Shown: positions 36,639 to 47,956 of the stretch, piece by piece
Layout of the letters: every line of letters starts with the position of its first letter
Numbering within the stretch: the first letter of the stretch is position 1
The notes under the pieces: generated by a model
The model's database searches: none
What the model was told of the DNA's origin: nothing
What the model saw: only the letters and a program-made list of their open reading frames with translations
Made by a program: the position numbers and the translations under genes
Source: Diogma glabrata
Taxonomy: Eukaryota > Arthropoda > Insecta > Diptera > Cylindrotomidae
Direction: 5' to 3'
Length of the DNA stretch: 64,000 nucleotides
NCBI GenBank assembly: GCA_963693315.1
Contig: OY856186.1
Coordinates: forward strand, 237,692,554-237,756,553

Positions 36639-37239
36639 GGGCTATTATTTTGAAAACGTACATCGAAAAAAAAACAACTATTTTTTAAAAATCTGAAATT
36701 TTGATATTTTGTTGGTATTGACGAAAGGAAAAAAGTTCTTTCTGCTTTTATTTTTTGTGTACTCTGAATCGGAGTTATGCGCGGTTGAATTTTGAGGCTT
36801 TTTCACGTAGTTTTTGGTAATGGTGGCAATGTTTTGTGAATAGGTGCCACAAATTTCATCCGACTTAAGTATATTTTTGCAAGTTAAAAGGAAAATAATT
36901 GAATAATTGAAATAAGTAAGTTTAAAATTAATAACTTTTCTCTTTTCCGCTAGGCGGCGCGTAAAACCTTGGTTTACTTCAAAGCTCATATCTCAAAAAG
37001 TAGGCTTTTTTTTTTTTTGTTTTTCACAAATTTTAAAGTAAACATATGCAGCTATGAAATTGAGAAATAAAAAGTCAGCAATTCAATATGGATTTTTTCT
37101 TACGATTTTTTAAAGTTTGGTATATGAAAAATTCACATGTGTTTTTTTATTAAGTTAATAATCCTGTACTAAATGTGGATCTAATAAATTAAACATTTCA
37201 TATTTTAACACCTGCAATAAATTTGAACCATTTTTTGTG
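36639..37239. repeat. Left long TIR
   Basis: Inverted copy of 38901-39502. Because the arms are identical in sense when read inward to outward, each contains the same outward-facing open stretch of about 100 codons (36678-36989 minus, 39143-39448 plus). Confidence 0.88.
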
Positions 37240-37487
37240 TATTTCTGATTGAGAAACAGGTTTTTATTCAGAATAAGAATTGGAGATCCCAATGATCGAA
37301 GATTTTGTTATAATTTCAACATCACCAACACTAACATTAGAAAAAAACATTAAAAAAATATTTTTCCTATAAACATTATAATTTAATCAATATTATAAAT
37401 AAATACATTAAAAAATTAATTTATATATTTTTTTTGCCTTTAAATTGAAATATTTATGATCATCAGAAAAAGAAAACATTTTGGCAA

Positions 37488-38300
37488 TCATTTTATCGGG
37501 TGTAGTGTTATCCGGTAAAAAACAGTGGAATCCTTGAGTTCTTTGTTTTCTTCCAAGAACATTTCGTAGATGTCGGTGAGGGCCCATAACACCAACCGCT
37601 TTGATTTCTTAATTTTTGTCGATCCTTCTGTAATAGTAACAACATCTTTAAGGCCAGGCATTGTTCTACTAATTTCTTTTGATAAGAAGTATGTTTGAAT
37701 TTGTTTTACTATATTTTGTGACAAACTGTGCACTTGTTTGCTTTGAGGCCAACTGTAAGGACCTACTGTTTCCAACAGATCCATGGCGAATTCTACCAGT
37801 CGTCTTGATGCATTAAATTCATCCTGGATACGTTGATTTGACCAAAATTTACGTGGTAGAGTTGTCAACAAAAACACTTGTTTTGATTTACAGCTGGCAT
37901 CTTTAAACTCTTTTTTAAGGTTCATAAGCCATGATGTATATTCACATTCCTCGTTTGGTGATAACACTTTAACTGAATCTACTTGAAATATTCTTTGACT
38001 TATTGCCGATGTGACACTTGCAATTTTTTTATAACTTCCTGTTGTAATATGATTTTGTTTGATAGGAGATTCGGCTAACCTTCCAAGAACATTGTTAATA
38101 TCTTCTAAAATGTCATTAAGTAGTTCAGGAACTGGTGGAGATATAGTATCAACCGAAACTGGTGATGGATCTAAAGATGCTAGAGGTATTTGAATATTTT
38201 CGTTCGTTGGAACATTTTCAACATCCTGATTTATAGAAATAATTTCACTATCGATAGTTTCCGAACATGAAAGCTGCTGTATAGAAAATATTAGTTGCAT
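37488..38300 (-). CDS. Long-TIR element ORF, uncharacterised transposon protein (truncated)
   Basis: 270 codons. The N-terminal third is acidic with Pro/Ser-rich stretches. The rest is charged and helical-looking, with FLLTTLPRKFWSNQRIQDEF, RRLVEFAMDLLETVGPYSWP and SKEISRTMPGLKDVVTITEG then KRLVLWALTDIYEMFLEE. That last region recalls a poorly characterised protein family widespread in insects and cnidarians. There a SRxCPGxKDxV...KRLLLxxLxELYxxFK block precedes a LRPKxCVxxGxxGTHxVCVC segment; this recall is from memory and should be treated as such. Here that downstream Cys/His part is missing and the frame ends shortly after KELKDS, so the protein is truncated, probably by an internal deletion. 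It lies immediately 3' of the small ORF 38313-38513, probably across an intron. Confidence 0.6.
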   Translation of the reverse strand: MQLIFSIQQLSCSETIDSEIISINQDVENVPTNENIQIPLASLDPSPVSVDTISPPVPELLNDILEDINNVLGRLAESPIKQNHITTGSYKKIASVTSAISQRIFQVDSVKVLSPNEECEYTSWLMNLKKEFKDASCKSKQVFLLTTLPRKFWSNQRIQDEFNASRRLVEFAMDLLETVGPYSWPQSKQVHSLSQNIVKQIQTYFLSKEISRTMPGLKDVVTITEGSTKIKKSKRLVLWALTDIYEMFLEENKELKDSTVFYRITLHPIK

Positions 38301-38312
38301 ATGAATTTTTAT

Positions 38313-38513
38313 TCATTTTAATAAAATAATTAAATTTACCTTATTTTTATAGGTATAAGTGCGACATGTTTCACATATAAACTGGTCATCACGCAAAGTA
38401 AAATTTAGGGTCGCAGCTTTTTGAATAACAGCTGGTGTGACCAGTTTCACATTTTTTGATGTCCGCTGATGATTTTTGAGACCGTACAAGTTACAGCACA
38501 ATTTGAAAGGCAT
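38313..38513 (-). CDS. Long-TIR element ORF, N-terminal Cys-rich exon
   Basis: 66 codons from ATG 38513 with KLCCNLYGLKNHQRTSKN at the N terminus, then TLRDDQFICETCRTYTYKNK. The spacing of the C-C...H and C-x2-C pairs suggests a small zinc-binding module. After the codons for YKNK the sequence reads AAG/GTAAAT, a good splice donor, and an AG acceptor could lie about 40-60 bases on before the next ORF (38300). The two are therefore probably one spliced protein. The reading past YKNK (VNLIILLK) would be intronic. Confidence 0.5.
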   Translation of the reverse strand: MPFKLCCNLYGLKNHQRTSKNVKLVTPAVIQKAATLNFTLRDDQFICETCRTYTYKNKVNLIILLK

Positions 38514-38900
38514 TTCTATTATTATCTTTTCTAAACGTTATGTCTTCTAAATATTTTGGAATATAATTGATTATAAGGCAATCCAATCAATATATATATA
38601 TACCCTTGAAATAGTTTTGGCATAGGTAGAATCAGGTAAAATTAGGTAGGTACAATTTAATATATTTTGATTGGATGCAAGTATAATTTGGTCCAAAACC
38701 GTTTGTGGGCGTCATTAGAAATTTTAAATGTTAAAATTATGAGCCTCTAATGAGATTTTAATTATTAAAAAGGGGCTGAATAGACATTTTTTAAAATGAA
38801 TAAACATTTTACACACCCTTTTAATAATTTAAATTCCTTTATTTTACCACTTAACTTAAATTAATTTTTAATAAGTTTTTAACCATTTAACCGCACAGAA

Positions 38901-39502
38901 AATGGTTCAAATTTATTGCAGGTGTTAAAATATGAAATGTTTAATTTATTAGATCCACATTTTGTACAGAATTATTAACTTAATAATAAAACACATGTGA
39001 ATTTTTCATATACCAAACTTTAAAAAATCGTAAGAAAAAATCCATATTGAATTGCTGACTTTTTATTTCTCAATTTCATAGCTGCATATGTTTACTTTAA
39101 AATTTGTGAAAAACAAAAAAAAAAAAGCCTACTTTTTGAGATATGAGCTTTGAAGTAAACCAAGGTTTTACGCGCCGCCTAGCGGAAAAGAGAAAAGTTA
39201 TTAATTTTAAACTTACTTATTTCAATTATTCAATTATTTTCCTTTTTACTTGCAAAAATATACGTAAGTCGGATGAAATTTGTGGCACCTATTCACAAAA
39301 CATTGCCACCATTACCAAAAACTACGTGAAAAAGCCTCAAAATTCAACCGCGCATAACTCCGATTCAGAGTACTCAAAAAATAAAAGCAGAAATAACTTT
39401 TTTCCTTTTGTCAATGCCAACAATATATCAAAATTTCAGATTTTTTAAAAATCAAAAATTTAAAAATCAACAAAAAAATGTACGTTTTCAAAATAATAGC
39501 CC
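38901..39502. repeat. Right long TIR
   Basis: Inverted copy of 36639-37239. It differs by scattered substitutions and an aaaatcaaaaatttaaaaatc-like insertion near the outer end. Confidence 0.88.
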
Positions 39503-40619
39503 TATTATAAATTTAAGTTGTACGTTAGTTAAAATTTAAAGAAAAAAGTCTAAATTACAGGTGAATTGTTATTTAACAAACAAAAAATAAAATATAAAAA
39601 AAACTGTCATAAATTAAGATTTGTTTAAGAAGATAAGAAAGTTTTGTTGTTGGTCTTGAACATATAGATATATATGAGGTCGTGTTGATTGGATATTTTA
39701 GCGTTATAATTTAAAGACCAAGATGGTGCTAGAGATGCGAGTTCAATGGATTTATAAAAGTCTTTGAAGTTTTATTACTTGTCAAGATGTATCCTGGGAA
39801 TGAAATTGAAAGTGTTTGATAAACATTAAACACATTATCCTGTATCAACGTACTAGAGTTATCTCTAAAAATCATAATATTGAGATTGATATCGTATGAG
39901 TCGTCCAATTTACGTTTTACACAAAATTCATTATGTAAGATATATATGTAGTTTTAAGCTTAAATGTAGCCATTTCTAAGTTCTATTTATTGTTTCAATA
40001 TACTATTAATAATTTTTTTTATTGGGTAATAACTATGGCCATGGTAGTCAAATTTTTATTAACAATAAATCGAAATATATGTAATATTTTTACTATTGTT
40101 TCAAGGTGTTTTGTTCCATAAACTGTTTTTGACAGTCGTCCACTGGCCTTTTTTAATTCTTTTTGAATCCCCTCTGCATGGAAAATATTTACTTAAATCT
40201 TTTAATTTTGATTTGCTACAGATGTTGTCCATTTTATTTTTACTTTAACTTATATAAGCAAATGCTTCTGAACGCCAGGCTTCGCCAGACTTCGGAAAAG
40301 CCAATATGCTTTGTTGCAGTTAAACTAAAAAGACTTGCTAGAATCGGTGTATTTTATTGCTGTCGGCAAAATCGTTGATTGCTGTAGCGTTTGCGATTTA
40401 ACGATAGTTTATTTAGTGGAACTGTTGAAACATAAAGAAAAACATAAAGAAAAACAAAAACTTTGGGCTGAATTTTCGATATACTCAAGCTAAACAGTTT
40501 GATATACTCAAGATTTATTGATCTTGTTCTATTGTTTTGGAAGTAGGAAGCTTGTGTAACGAAACTGTATGAAACCTCTGTGAGAAGAATAATTTTGTAA
40601 TATTTAATGGTAGCCAATG
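39503..40619. other. No recognisable gene
   Basis: A+T-rich, with short open stretches (40163-40378) that have no motif. Confidence 0.45.
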
Positions 40620-41360
40620 CTTATGTCGATAAAATTCGTGTTCTGAACGACCCAAAAAGTCAATTTTTGAACCGCACCATTTTTGATCGACTTGATACTT
40701 GGTATTCAAGTACTATAACTGAAATGAAAAAAAAAATTGTTTTTCTAGCAAAATTTTAAAGAAAATTGTTTGAGAACAGCAAGGTCCGAAAGATTTCTGG
40801 AAATTCAAACTTAGGGTAACTTTGAAACCATATTTAAAATGAATGTTTAACCCGATATAAACTGATTTTTGTACGTTTAAAAGATAATAGACGGACCTAT
40901 TAATAAAAATACACCGTAAAGCTTTTGCTTACACCTATTAAAAAATACTAAGAAACACATTTTTTAAAGGTGGCACAAGGTCAAGCATATTTTTAAATTT
41001 TCTTTCAGAATATGAAAGTTTTAACTTTATCTTAAATCATTTTTGTTATATAAACATTAATTTTCGATAAAGTGCATCTCAGGAAAAAAAATTTTAATAT
41101 TAATTGAAATTCGTAATCTGAGCGATCGATGTTGAACCAGACCATTTATGATCATCTTTATACGTGGCAAACAAGATGTATAGGTGAACTAAATTTGTGG
41201 TTCTTAGAAAAAATTTGAAATCTTCTATCTTGAGAACAGAGTGGTCCGAAAGATTTCTGGAGATCAAAATTTGAATCGAATTTCGAGGAAAAAATATTAC
41301 AGTAAATTTTTGGCCTACACTATTAAAAATATTATGAAACAAAATTTTCAAAAATGCACT
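40620..41360. repeat. Diverged direct duplication, spacing about 465 bp
   Basis: 40620-41000 and 41100-41360 share, in order, attcgt-ntctgancga, ttgaaccncaccattt, gatcnncttnatac, gaacagnnnggtccgaaaga followed by tttctgga, and later cctanctattaaaaa. The first member is longer. No coding function is visible in either. Confidence 0.7.
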
Positions 41361-41657
41361 CAAAAAAAACTAAATAAATTTTTTATAAATATACAACTCA
41401 CAAATTTTTTTATTAGTTTATCAAAAATATTGTAGACTACAAAAACCAAAAATTTATTTGATTTACAAATTATTTTTGGATTTGAAGGAAAAAAATTGTA
41501 GTTTTATCAAAAAATTTTGTGTGTTGTACATCTATAAAATTTTTGTAAAAGTGGCTTTTATTTTTTTCAGTGTTTTATTGATTGTATACGTTAAGCATTT
41601 TTGCCTTCAAACCTTCCTCTAACAGTCTAACACATGGAAAAGTTTTAAAAAAATTTG

Positions 41658-41781
41658 GTTTTTATTCTAAAGATATTGCTTTTTAAAGATGAGCATCTTA
41701 GATCACAAATTTTAGTTTAAAAACTAAAATTTTTGACCTGAGATGCACATCTTTGAAAACTGATATCTTTAGAAAAAAACT
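41658..41781. repeat. Palindrome, about 60-bp arms
   Basis: Left arm 41658-41718 and right arm 41721-41781 are nearly complementary (for example aaagatgagcatcttagatc against tgacctgagatgcacatctt). The motif gtgcatctcagg also occurs at about 41070, next to the duplicated block. Confidence 0.75.
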
Positions 41782-42204
41782 AAACAATTCCTTAAAATTT
41801 TGGCGTATTTTAGAGTAAAGTTTGATTTTTACATTGTAAAAAAAAATCATAAAATGCTTTACCTACTATATCAACACCATCTTTAAAAATTGTGTAAGTA
41901 AAAAATTTACTCTGTATTTTTTGGATAGACTGATAGGAAAATCAATTACTTTTTTAACGCACATAATACCATTGATATTGGGTGAACCCTTCTCTTAAAC
42001 TTTGATGTCAAAGCTTCACTGAGTTTGAAATTCACACAAATATTTCACGATCTCTTAAAAATCATTTCAAAAAAAATTTACAACTTATTTCAACCTCATC
42101 AATATTAGCATAGTATTTTAGCCGAGAAACGATAGCTAAACTATAGGTGAAAATTTTTCATATATATATTGCTAAAATGGATATTGTTCTAGTGAATTCT
42201 AACC

Positions 42205-42545
42205 AAATGGCATAGATCGGCCAATTCGTGGTTGCAATACTAGCCCAATAACAAAAGCCAATTAATGTTAATCATTAATGGATCATTGCTTGGCCATTTA
42301 AAGTAAACTGTACTGGCCATTTTCCATAAACCGTAAATTGGTCGGCTCATGGTGCCAGTAACGGCCCAGTAACAATAGACTAGTAATGTTTACCATTCAT
42401 GGGCCAGTGCTAGGCCATTCAATGGTAACTTTATGCCGGCTATTTTTTGTAAGCCATAGATTGGCCGATGAATAGTTCTAGTATTGGCCCAGTAACAAAA
42501 GTTAAGTACTGTTAACCATTAATTGGCCAGTGCTTGGCAAATTTC
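42205..42545. repeat. Tandem repeat, unit about 122 bp, 2.75 copies
   Basis: Units start near 42211, 42333 and 42454. Shared words are tagattggccgatnaat, ggcccagtaacaaaag, ttaaccattaatgggccagt and gcttggcca. The sequence is locally richer in G+C (ggccagtgc) than its surroundings, like a satellite of the TTGGCCAGTGC type. Confidence 0.85.
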
Positions 42546-44613
42546 AAAGCCTGGCAAACCCTGCTCGGGATTTAAACTATTGACTTTTTGGCTTCCTTCC
42601 CTACCCAACATGTAATTTTCATTTCGTTTATTCCAAATTGGACAGATATCTAAAATTTAACTTACAATTCAGTATATTTGAATATTCTACTATCTTTGTA
42701 TAGTTTATGAATAAAAAATGAAACTTTTTTTTGGGCTTATTAGAGCTTAAATTCTGACTGCACGTGAATTGGCACATTTTGTTTTCGTTTACTTTTTATG
42801 TTAACGTGAAATGGTTTTAGAAAACAAAGCAACTCTGAGACCGAAGCACATGAAGCTGAAAGCACAACTTTCTTCATCTTCAAATTTTTTACTCGTTGCC
42901 AAAATCTATTACCGAAATCACATGCCTAATTATGGAGCTCAATGCATACTCGTACTTTCCACAAAACTCAGCGCACCTTTATCACCAAAACAAATAATTC
43001 TTTACACGTTTACGATGCATTTGGATGGTAATCCAAGTATAGTATCCTTCTACTTATTGATCCCTATTTCCGCATAAGAAATTCATCATGTAGTCCTGCA
43101 TCATACAAAATGTGCTCATCTTAGAAAACTTCTGTGAAAAATTAAACTAGCTGGAGTTTATTAACGGATTGATCCCAATCAATAGATGAATTTGACAGGT
43201 ATATTTTTTGAATTGTATTCCAACGGCCAGCTCTAATTTTTATTCCGTTTCATTTTAAATGTAGATCCCTCCATCACAAATACCAAACAAAAACTTATAA
43301 GCCCCGTTTAACTAGCATATCAACATTGAATTAGCATAACGTTGTTCAGTTCAGTAAGTTTTCAAAAAATTCCGTTCCACAAATTCAAAGAAATTCACTC
43401 GTTCATAAATATCAAAATAACGATCCTATCTTACAACATCTTATTCGTAGTTTCGTATAATAGAAAAACTATAAAAATTTCATTAATTGGTCAACATAAG
43501 AAGTGTAGAATAACAAAAATAGCATAAATTAAAATAATTTAAAACCATAAACAAACAACTAAACCTAAACAAATGTTAAACAAGATAACTGTTTCTATTC
43601 CACTATCCGTTCCTATAAAATGTATACATTTTTAATGTTATTTTAACATTTAACAACTTACAAAACCTAGAAGAAAAGTAATAAAAAATACAGCTACAAA
43701 CGAGACTGCAATTCAAGATAAAATTCTTCTCACATCCATCAATCAACACAGATTAACTGAGATTGTTGTATTATGTATACTATTTTTTTTTATTTTTATT
43801 CAAATTTTCATGATAAACAGAATTGAAAATACAAAAAAAAAATCCTACAATTTATGTAAATTTTATATTATTATAATAACAAAACAAATTTCATCTGCAA
43901 CCTTAATAATAATAACAAAAATTTAAAAAAAATAAAAAACATAAAAAACATAAAAAATAAAACCTACACTCAACATGCGTTTTTTTTATATAAAATAAGT
44001 AATTTTTATTTTTTACATAAACACAAAAAAAATATTGTAATTTATTAGTGCACAACACGAGATTAAAATATAAAAAAAAAATGTGAACTCATTCGTTATA
44101 ATAATATAGTTTTTTTCATTGTACGTCATATTTAGCTCCCTGCATACGACTTGGACATTGATTTAATTGTGATACAATTATTTAAAGAATTTTATTTGAG
44201 CTGTTTGTATGATGTGACCAACCTTATTTATAGGATCAAATCATTAAATTGCTTACACACTAAAATATTCGAGAAGTAAAAACTTTTGGTTCAGACATGT
44301 TTTGAGCCTAGAGATCGTAAAAAAGTACAAAAAACTCAACAAAATAAATTAACACGTAAAGGTCATAGTGTAGATGAAAATCAACTGTCTAACCCACCCA
44401 CATACATACACATTCGACTAACTCTTTTGGTACTTTATGTTAAATAATTGCCCTTCAACCGACTTCTCAGTTCTCACACATCATATATGAATGAGTTTAT
44501 AATAATTATAAGAAATAGTTATCTAACTTTTAATAAAGTACTTATTGCAATTACTGTGAACTCAGCATTACCGTTAGGTAGCAGATTTTTTAAAATTTAA
44601 ATTCGTTAGCATT
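42546..44613. other. No recognisable gene
   Basis: A+T-rich with long A runs (43780-44080). The 88-codon stretch 42811-43077 has no motif I can name. Confidence 0.5.
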
Positions 44614-44631
44614 TGGTCCTTCGAGCCGGAT
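44614..44631 (+). promoter_or_regulatory. tRNA-Tyr primer-binding-site-like motif (copy 6)
   Basis: TGGTCCTTCGAGCCGGAT is an exact complement to the animal tRNA-Tyr 3' end including CCA. It is preceded by ttagcatt, compatible with an LTR ending in CA plus two bases. No LTR pair was identified. Confidence 0.6.
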
Positions 44632-45559
44632 ATTTCGTTCAATAAACCATAGCAATAATCTAAGCTATGAACATATAATATTAAATAAATGATAATTTGT
44701 AAACAGAACATACAAAGATAAAAACAGTAAAACCCAACTCAAACAAAACACAGCAATCCAGAAACCAGTTTTTTTCTAAAATATGTTACAGATTTTGTTT
44801 TATTATGCTAAAAATTTCATTATAATATCGAAGTGTAAAATCCTTTCTCTTAACAAAAACAACAAATTTCAACTTTTGAGCATTATTTAATGATTTTGAA
44901 GATTCAAAATTTTTATGTGACCATAATGCCATATTTTACCCTCTTTGCACCAAGAAAAAGAAGTGATCTGATAAACATGCTTTAAATAACACCTAATTCT
45001 ATAGTTCGCCAACATGCACCACATAAATTACAGTTTTTGCTATGAAATATTTTAAAAAATATGTCATTTATCAGTTCCGTAATCACAACACGAAGGAGTC
45101 CAACGTAAAAACACTTATAAAGGGAAGAGGTATTTTTCTCTGGGAAATATCCAACAATACGAATTCTTTATTATTAATTAAATATTTTAAAATTTTATTC
45201 AATATTGGGGTAAATATTGTATGGAGAAAAAATTCCAAGTGAAACTCGATAAAACACTACATTCTTTCTAGGGTTTGCAATACCGGCTAACCTGTAAATT
45301 ACCCAAAAACACATTATTAAATAACCGGTAAATGTCTAATTTTTTACCGGTTTCGGTAAAAATTAAACAAACTTATATTCAGGCTTATTTAATTGAAAAA
45401 ATTAATAATTATAATATTCTGAAGAGAATTATTTAATTTTTAATAAAAAAGCATAAACTGGACCAAACCAAATAGATTTTAAGACATGAAAAAATCCAAG
45501 GAAGAAATTCCTCAAAAGATATGGTAAAATATTCCTACTTAATATTCTAACAGTTTGCC

Positions 45560-46730
45560 GCAAGCAAATAATCGCAGATAATCGCAGATGACGCTTGTTC
45601 GTTCATGCAAATACTGCTTTTGGAATCTGGTTCTTGCCATCTGATAAATGTTTAACGCTGTTGACCGACATGTTCAAATGTTCAAACTTAATAGAACATT
45701 GATTCAATTACGATAGATAAATCTGCCGTTAGGAAAAAAGTAGAATCTTTGATTAATGCTTATCGTCAATTGGGTTTATTTCCTTCAGCTAACGATTATA
45801 AATAATTTTATAAAAGAAGCATCAGCAATATTCATGTAGGGGAAATAGATAATTTGAAAAAACAGACCCTTCGTAGACGAAAAAAATTTTTCAGTATTAG
45901 TTGCCGTACCATCTTAAGTTGTTCATGTTCAGCATGACGAAATAAGTTTCGTAATAGCAAAAATCAGAAAAGTCGCCATTGAATTTGATTTAAACTTTTT
46001 GGACAGTGAAATTATTTAATTTATGACTATAAGGCCCTGAGCCCAATATAAGTTGCTTTAAAGACAGTGTCGATACGATGTAAATCTATATTATGTTTCT
46101 GATATAAAATTAAATTAGTGCACAAAAGCATTCATAAGTAAGGAAATTAAAGGAGTTCTCATTATTTACGTATATTATACGTATCAAAGAAAAGAAATTA
46201 TATTTTTCGAATATTTTGCACCATCTTCATGATCTAAATGCCATTAAAGTATGCAACGTATTCTCTGAAATATTTTATAAAACAAAAAAGCCATGGATAC
46301 AAAAAATTGTTGAATTAGTTAAACGTTTTGCTTTAAACGATTGATCCGAAACCGGAAGCTCAAATTCAGAAGTATGCACTTTTAGTGATCGACCAGCTGC
46401 GTCCATATTAGGATTGCCAGAACTCAGAATTAACAATAAAAAAAAGGCTGCAAAGTACAAATGAACAGAAAATTAAGAAACATTTTGTGAAATGTAAGGG
46501 ATTTACAAATATTATGAAAAACTAAATTGACTTTTTCCAAGAACAAAACATTCGGTGCAAATATTTAAAGAAAGCATTTAATAAATTAGTTACCCATACG
46601 AACAACAAGTGTCGAATTCAAGCGTGCGTTTGCAGCAACTAGTCTGATTTGCACTAAAATCAGGTCGAACTTTTAATGATAATACTTTAGAGACAACGTG
46701 TTTCTTACGCCAATATTTTAATAACCGAAA
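45560..46730 (+). pseudogene. hAT transposase fossil
   Basis: Short conserved pieces survive in different frames. KSAVRKKVESLINAY lies near 45725. YKALSPI...VALKTV then RYDVNLYY (about 46025-46095) is like the L-x-P-x-x-x-A-V-E-x-L-C...A-T-L-L block. Near 46613-46728, FKRAFAATSLICTKIRSNF then NDNTLETTCFLRQYF matches the hATC signature ERxFSxAGxxxTxxRxxLxxxxxxxLxFLxxxF. A stop and frameshift sit inside this block at about 46674. The gene is dead. Confidence 0.8.
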
Positions 46731-47087
46731 CCTTGAAAAGTTTCAAGATTTAAATTACTTTTAAATTTTTTCTACTCCTATCACAGTAAATTATAAATTA
46801 CATCACACTATCCATGACATGTAAATCGATTATTTCAAATAGCGTGCGGTAAGTAAAAAAAGCGTGCGGTAATGGATTTTCATATTACAGCACGTTTTTA
46901 ATAAAAAGAAAAATTTGTATTTAAAGAAAAATTTGATTTTTAAAAATTAAATATTTCAATTCATTTTGACACAGAATAATGCAAAGCCTACCACAATTTG
47001 TAAACTATTTGCATTTAATTTATAATTAGTAGCTCATTTTTTCAGTTATTATATGCGTTTCGACATTAAAACAAAGTCGTAGAAAAA

Positions 47088-47221
47088 GTATATAACAAAT
47101 CTCGAGTTGTAAAGCATTTTCCATGCTCGTGAAGATACTGCACTCGACGCTACGCGTCTCGTGCGCAAAATTTTCCCTCGCATGTAAAATGCTATTTACA
47201 ACTCTAGATATGTAATATACT
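47088..47221. mobile_element. Small MITE nested in the hAT
   Basis: Left arm gtatataacaaatctcgagt tgtaaagcattttccatgct and right arm agcatgtaaaatgctattta caactctagatatgtaatat (the latter read in reverse) form imperfect inverted repeats of about 45 bp around a GC-rich centre (cactcgacgctacgcgtctc gtgcgc). Total about 134 bp. Confidence 0.65.
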
Positions 47222-47423
47222 ATTCTTCAAATATTATTATTTATTATTACATATTATTACACGCCAATTTAAGTTATAAATAGTTTGCTTAAACTAATAA
47301 TTGAAGATAGTTAGATCCAAGTTTAATGTTTCGGTAAATTACCGGTTAACCGTTTAAAAAAGTTTTTTTACCGTATTACCGGTAATTAAAAATATCGGTA
47401 AATTTGCAAACCCTAATTCTTAC

Positions 47424-47919
47424 TCGTCGCAATGTTCACAATTTTTTCCAAAGTGAAACAATTAACAATTCTTTCTACTTAACTTCATGTTTGTGTTTCA
47501 ATTTTTGTTACAATTATCCTTGTATCGTAACATCGTTGTTATTTCTAAATAAAGATGTCATCATTATAGCGATGACGTAGCATAATCAGCAATTATAGCA
47601 TGAAGGAATTAAACACTTTTTTGTAAAGATTTAACGTTTTGACGAAACTTTAAAACTGATGTCAAAACAGTTTTAAGACATTTGCAATTAGCATTTTTAT
47701 TGTTTGTGGATTAAAAAATCTATGTGTACTTTCAGAGCAACCGCAAATCAAGAATGAGAAAGCATTTGCTGTAATACAAGAAAATTTTATATAATACTCG
47801 ACCACATGCCCTGCGTTGATGTACAATTGTAATAATGATGGCAACCCAGCATCCGTGGTACTTTGGCATCTATGTAAACAATGTAATTTCGAGGGAGATT
47901 AGGATGGCTAAGTAATGGT
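47424..47919. other. Spacer
   Basis: A+T-rich, nothing recognised. Confidence 0.5.
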
Positions 47920-47931
47920 TCGTTTGTTTGT
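47920..47931. repeat. 12-bp target-site duplication at the LINE 3' end
   Basis: tcgtttgtttgt, identical to 51173-51184. The repeated gttt makes the exact edge uncertain by about 4 bases. Confidence 0.75.
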
Positions 47932-47956
47932 TTGTTTTTTTTTTCCTTTATATCAT

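Larger units (their letters stand above)
36639..39502 (-). mobile_element. DNA element with about 600-bp terminal inverted repeats
   Basis: The left arm 36639-37239 and right arm 38901-39502 are inverted copies with high identity over their whole length. Both begin GGGCTATTATTTTGAAAACG at the outer edge. A 4-bp direct repeat tatt flanks both ends (36635-36638 and 39503-39506), so the target duplication is probably 4 bp. The right arm has a small insertion near its tip. The 1.66-kb middle encodes minus-strand protein pieces with a Cys-rich N terminus. Total length is 2864 bp. Arms of this length with a coding centre suggest a DNA transposon that has lost the rest of its transposase. I cannot assign a superfamily with confidence. 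Confidence 0.85.
45269..47415 (+). mobile_element. hAT element with degraded transposase
   Basis: The left end TAGGGTTTGCAA (45269-45280) and right end TTGCAAACCCTA (47404-47415) are perfect 12-bp inverted repeats. The flanks attctttc (45261-45268) and attcttac (47416-47423) are an 8-bp target duplication with one change. Subterminal DNA at both ends is full of short ACCGGT / taccggtaa palindromic words (45292-45360; 47335-47398), as expected of transposase-binding repeats. Length is 2147 bp. It contains a plus-strand transposase fossil and a nested MITE. Confidence 0.92.

Noticed and set aside
36639..39502. Specific superfamily call such as Chapaev on the basis of the 4-bp duplication
   Set aside because: Transposase catalytic part is missing and TIR sequence alone is not diagnostic to me.
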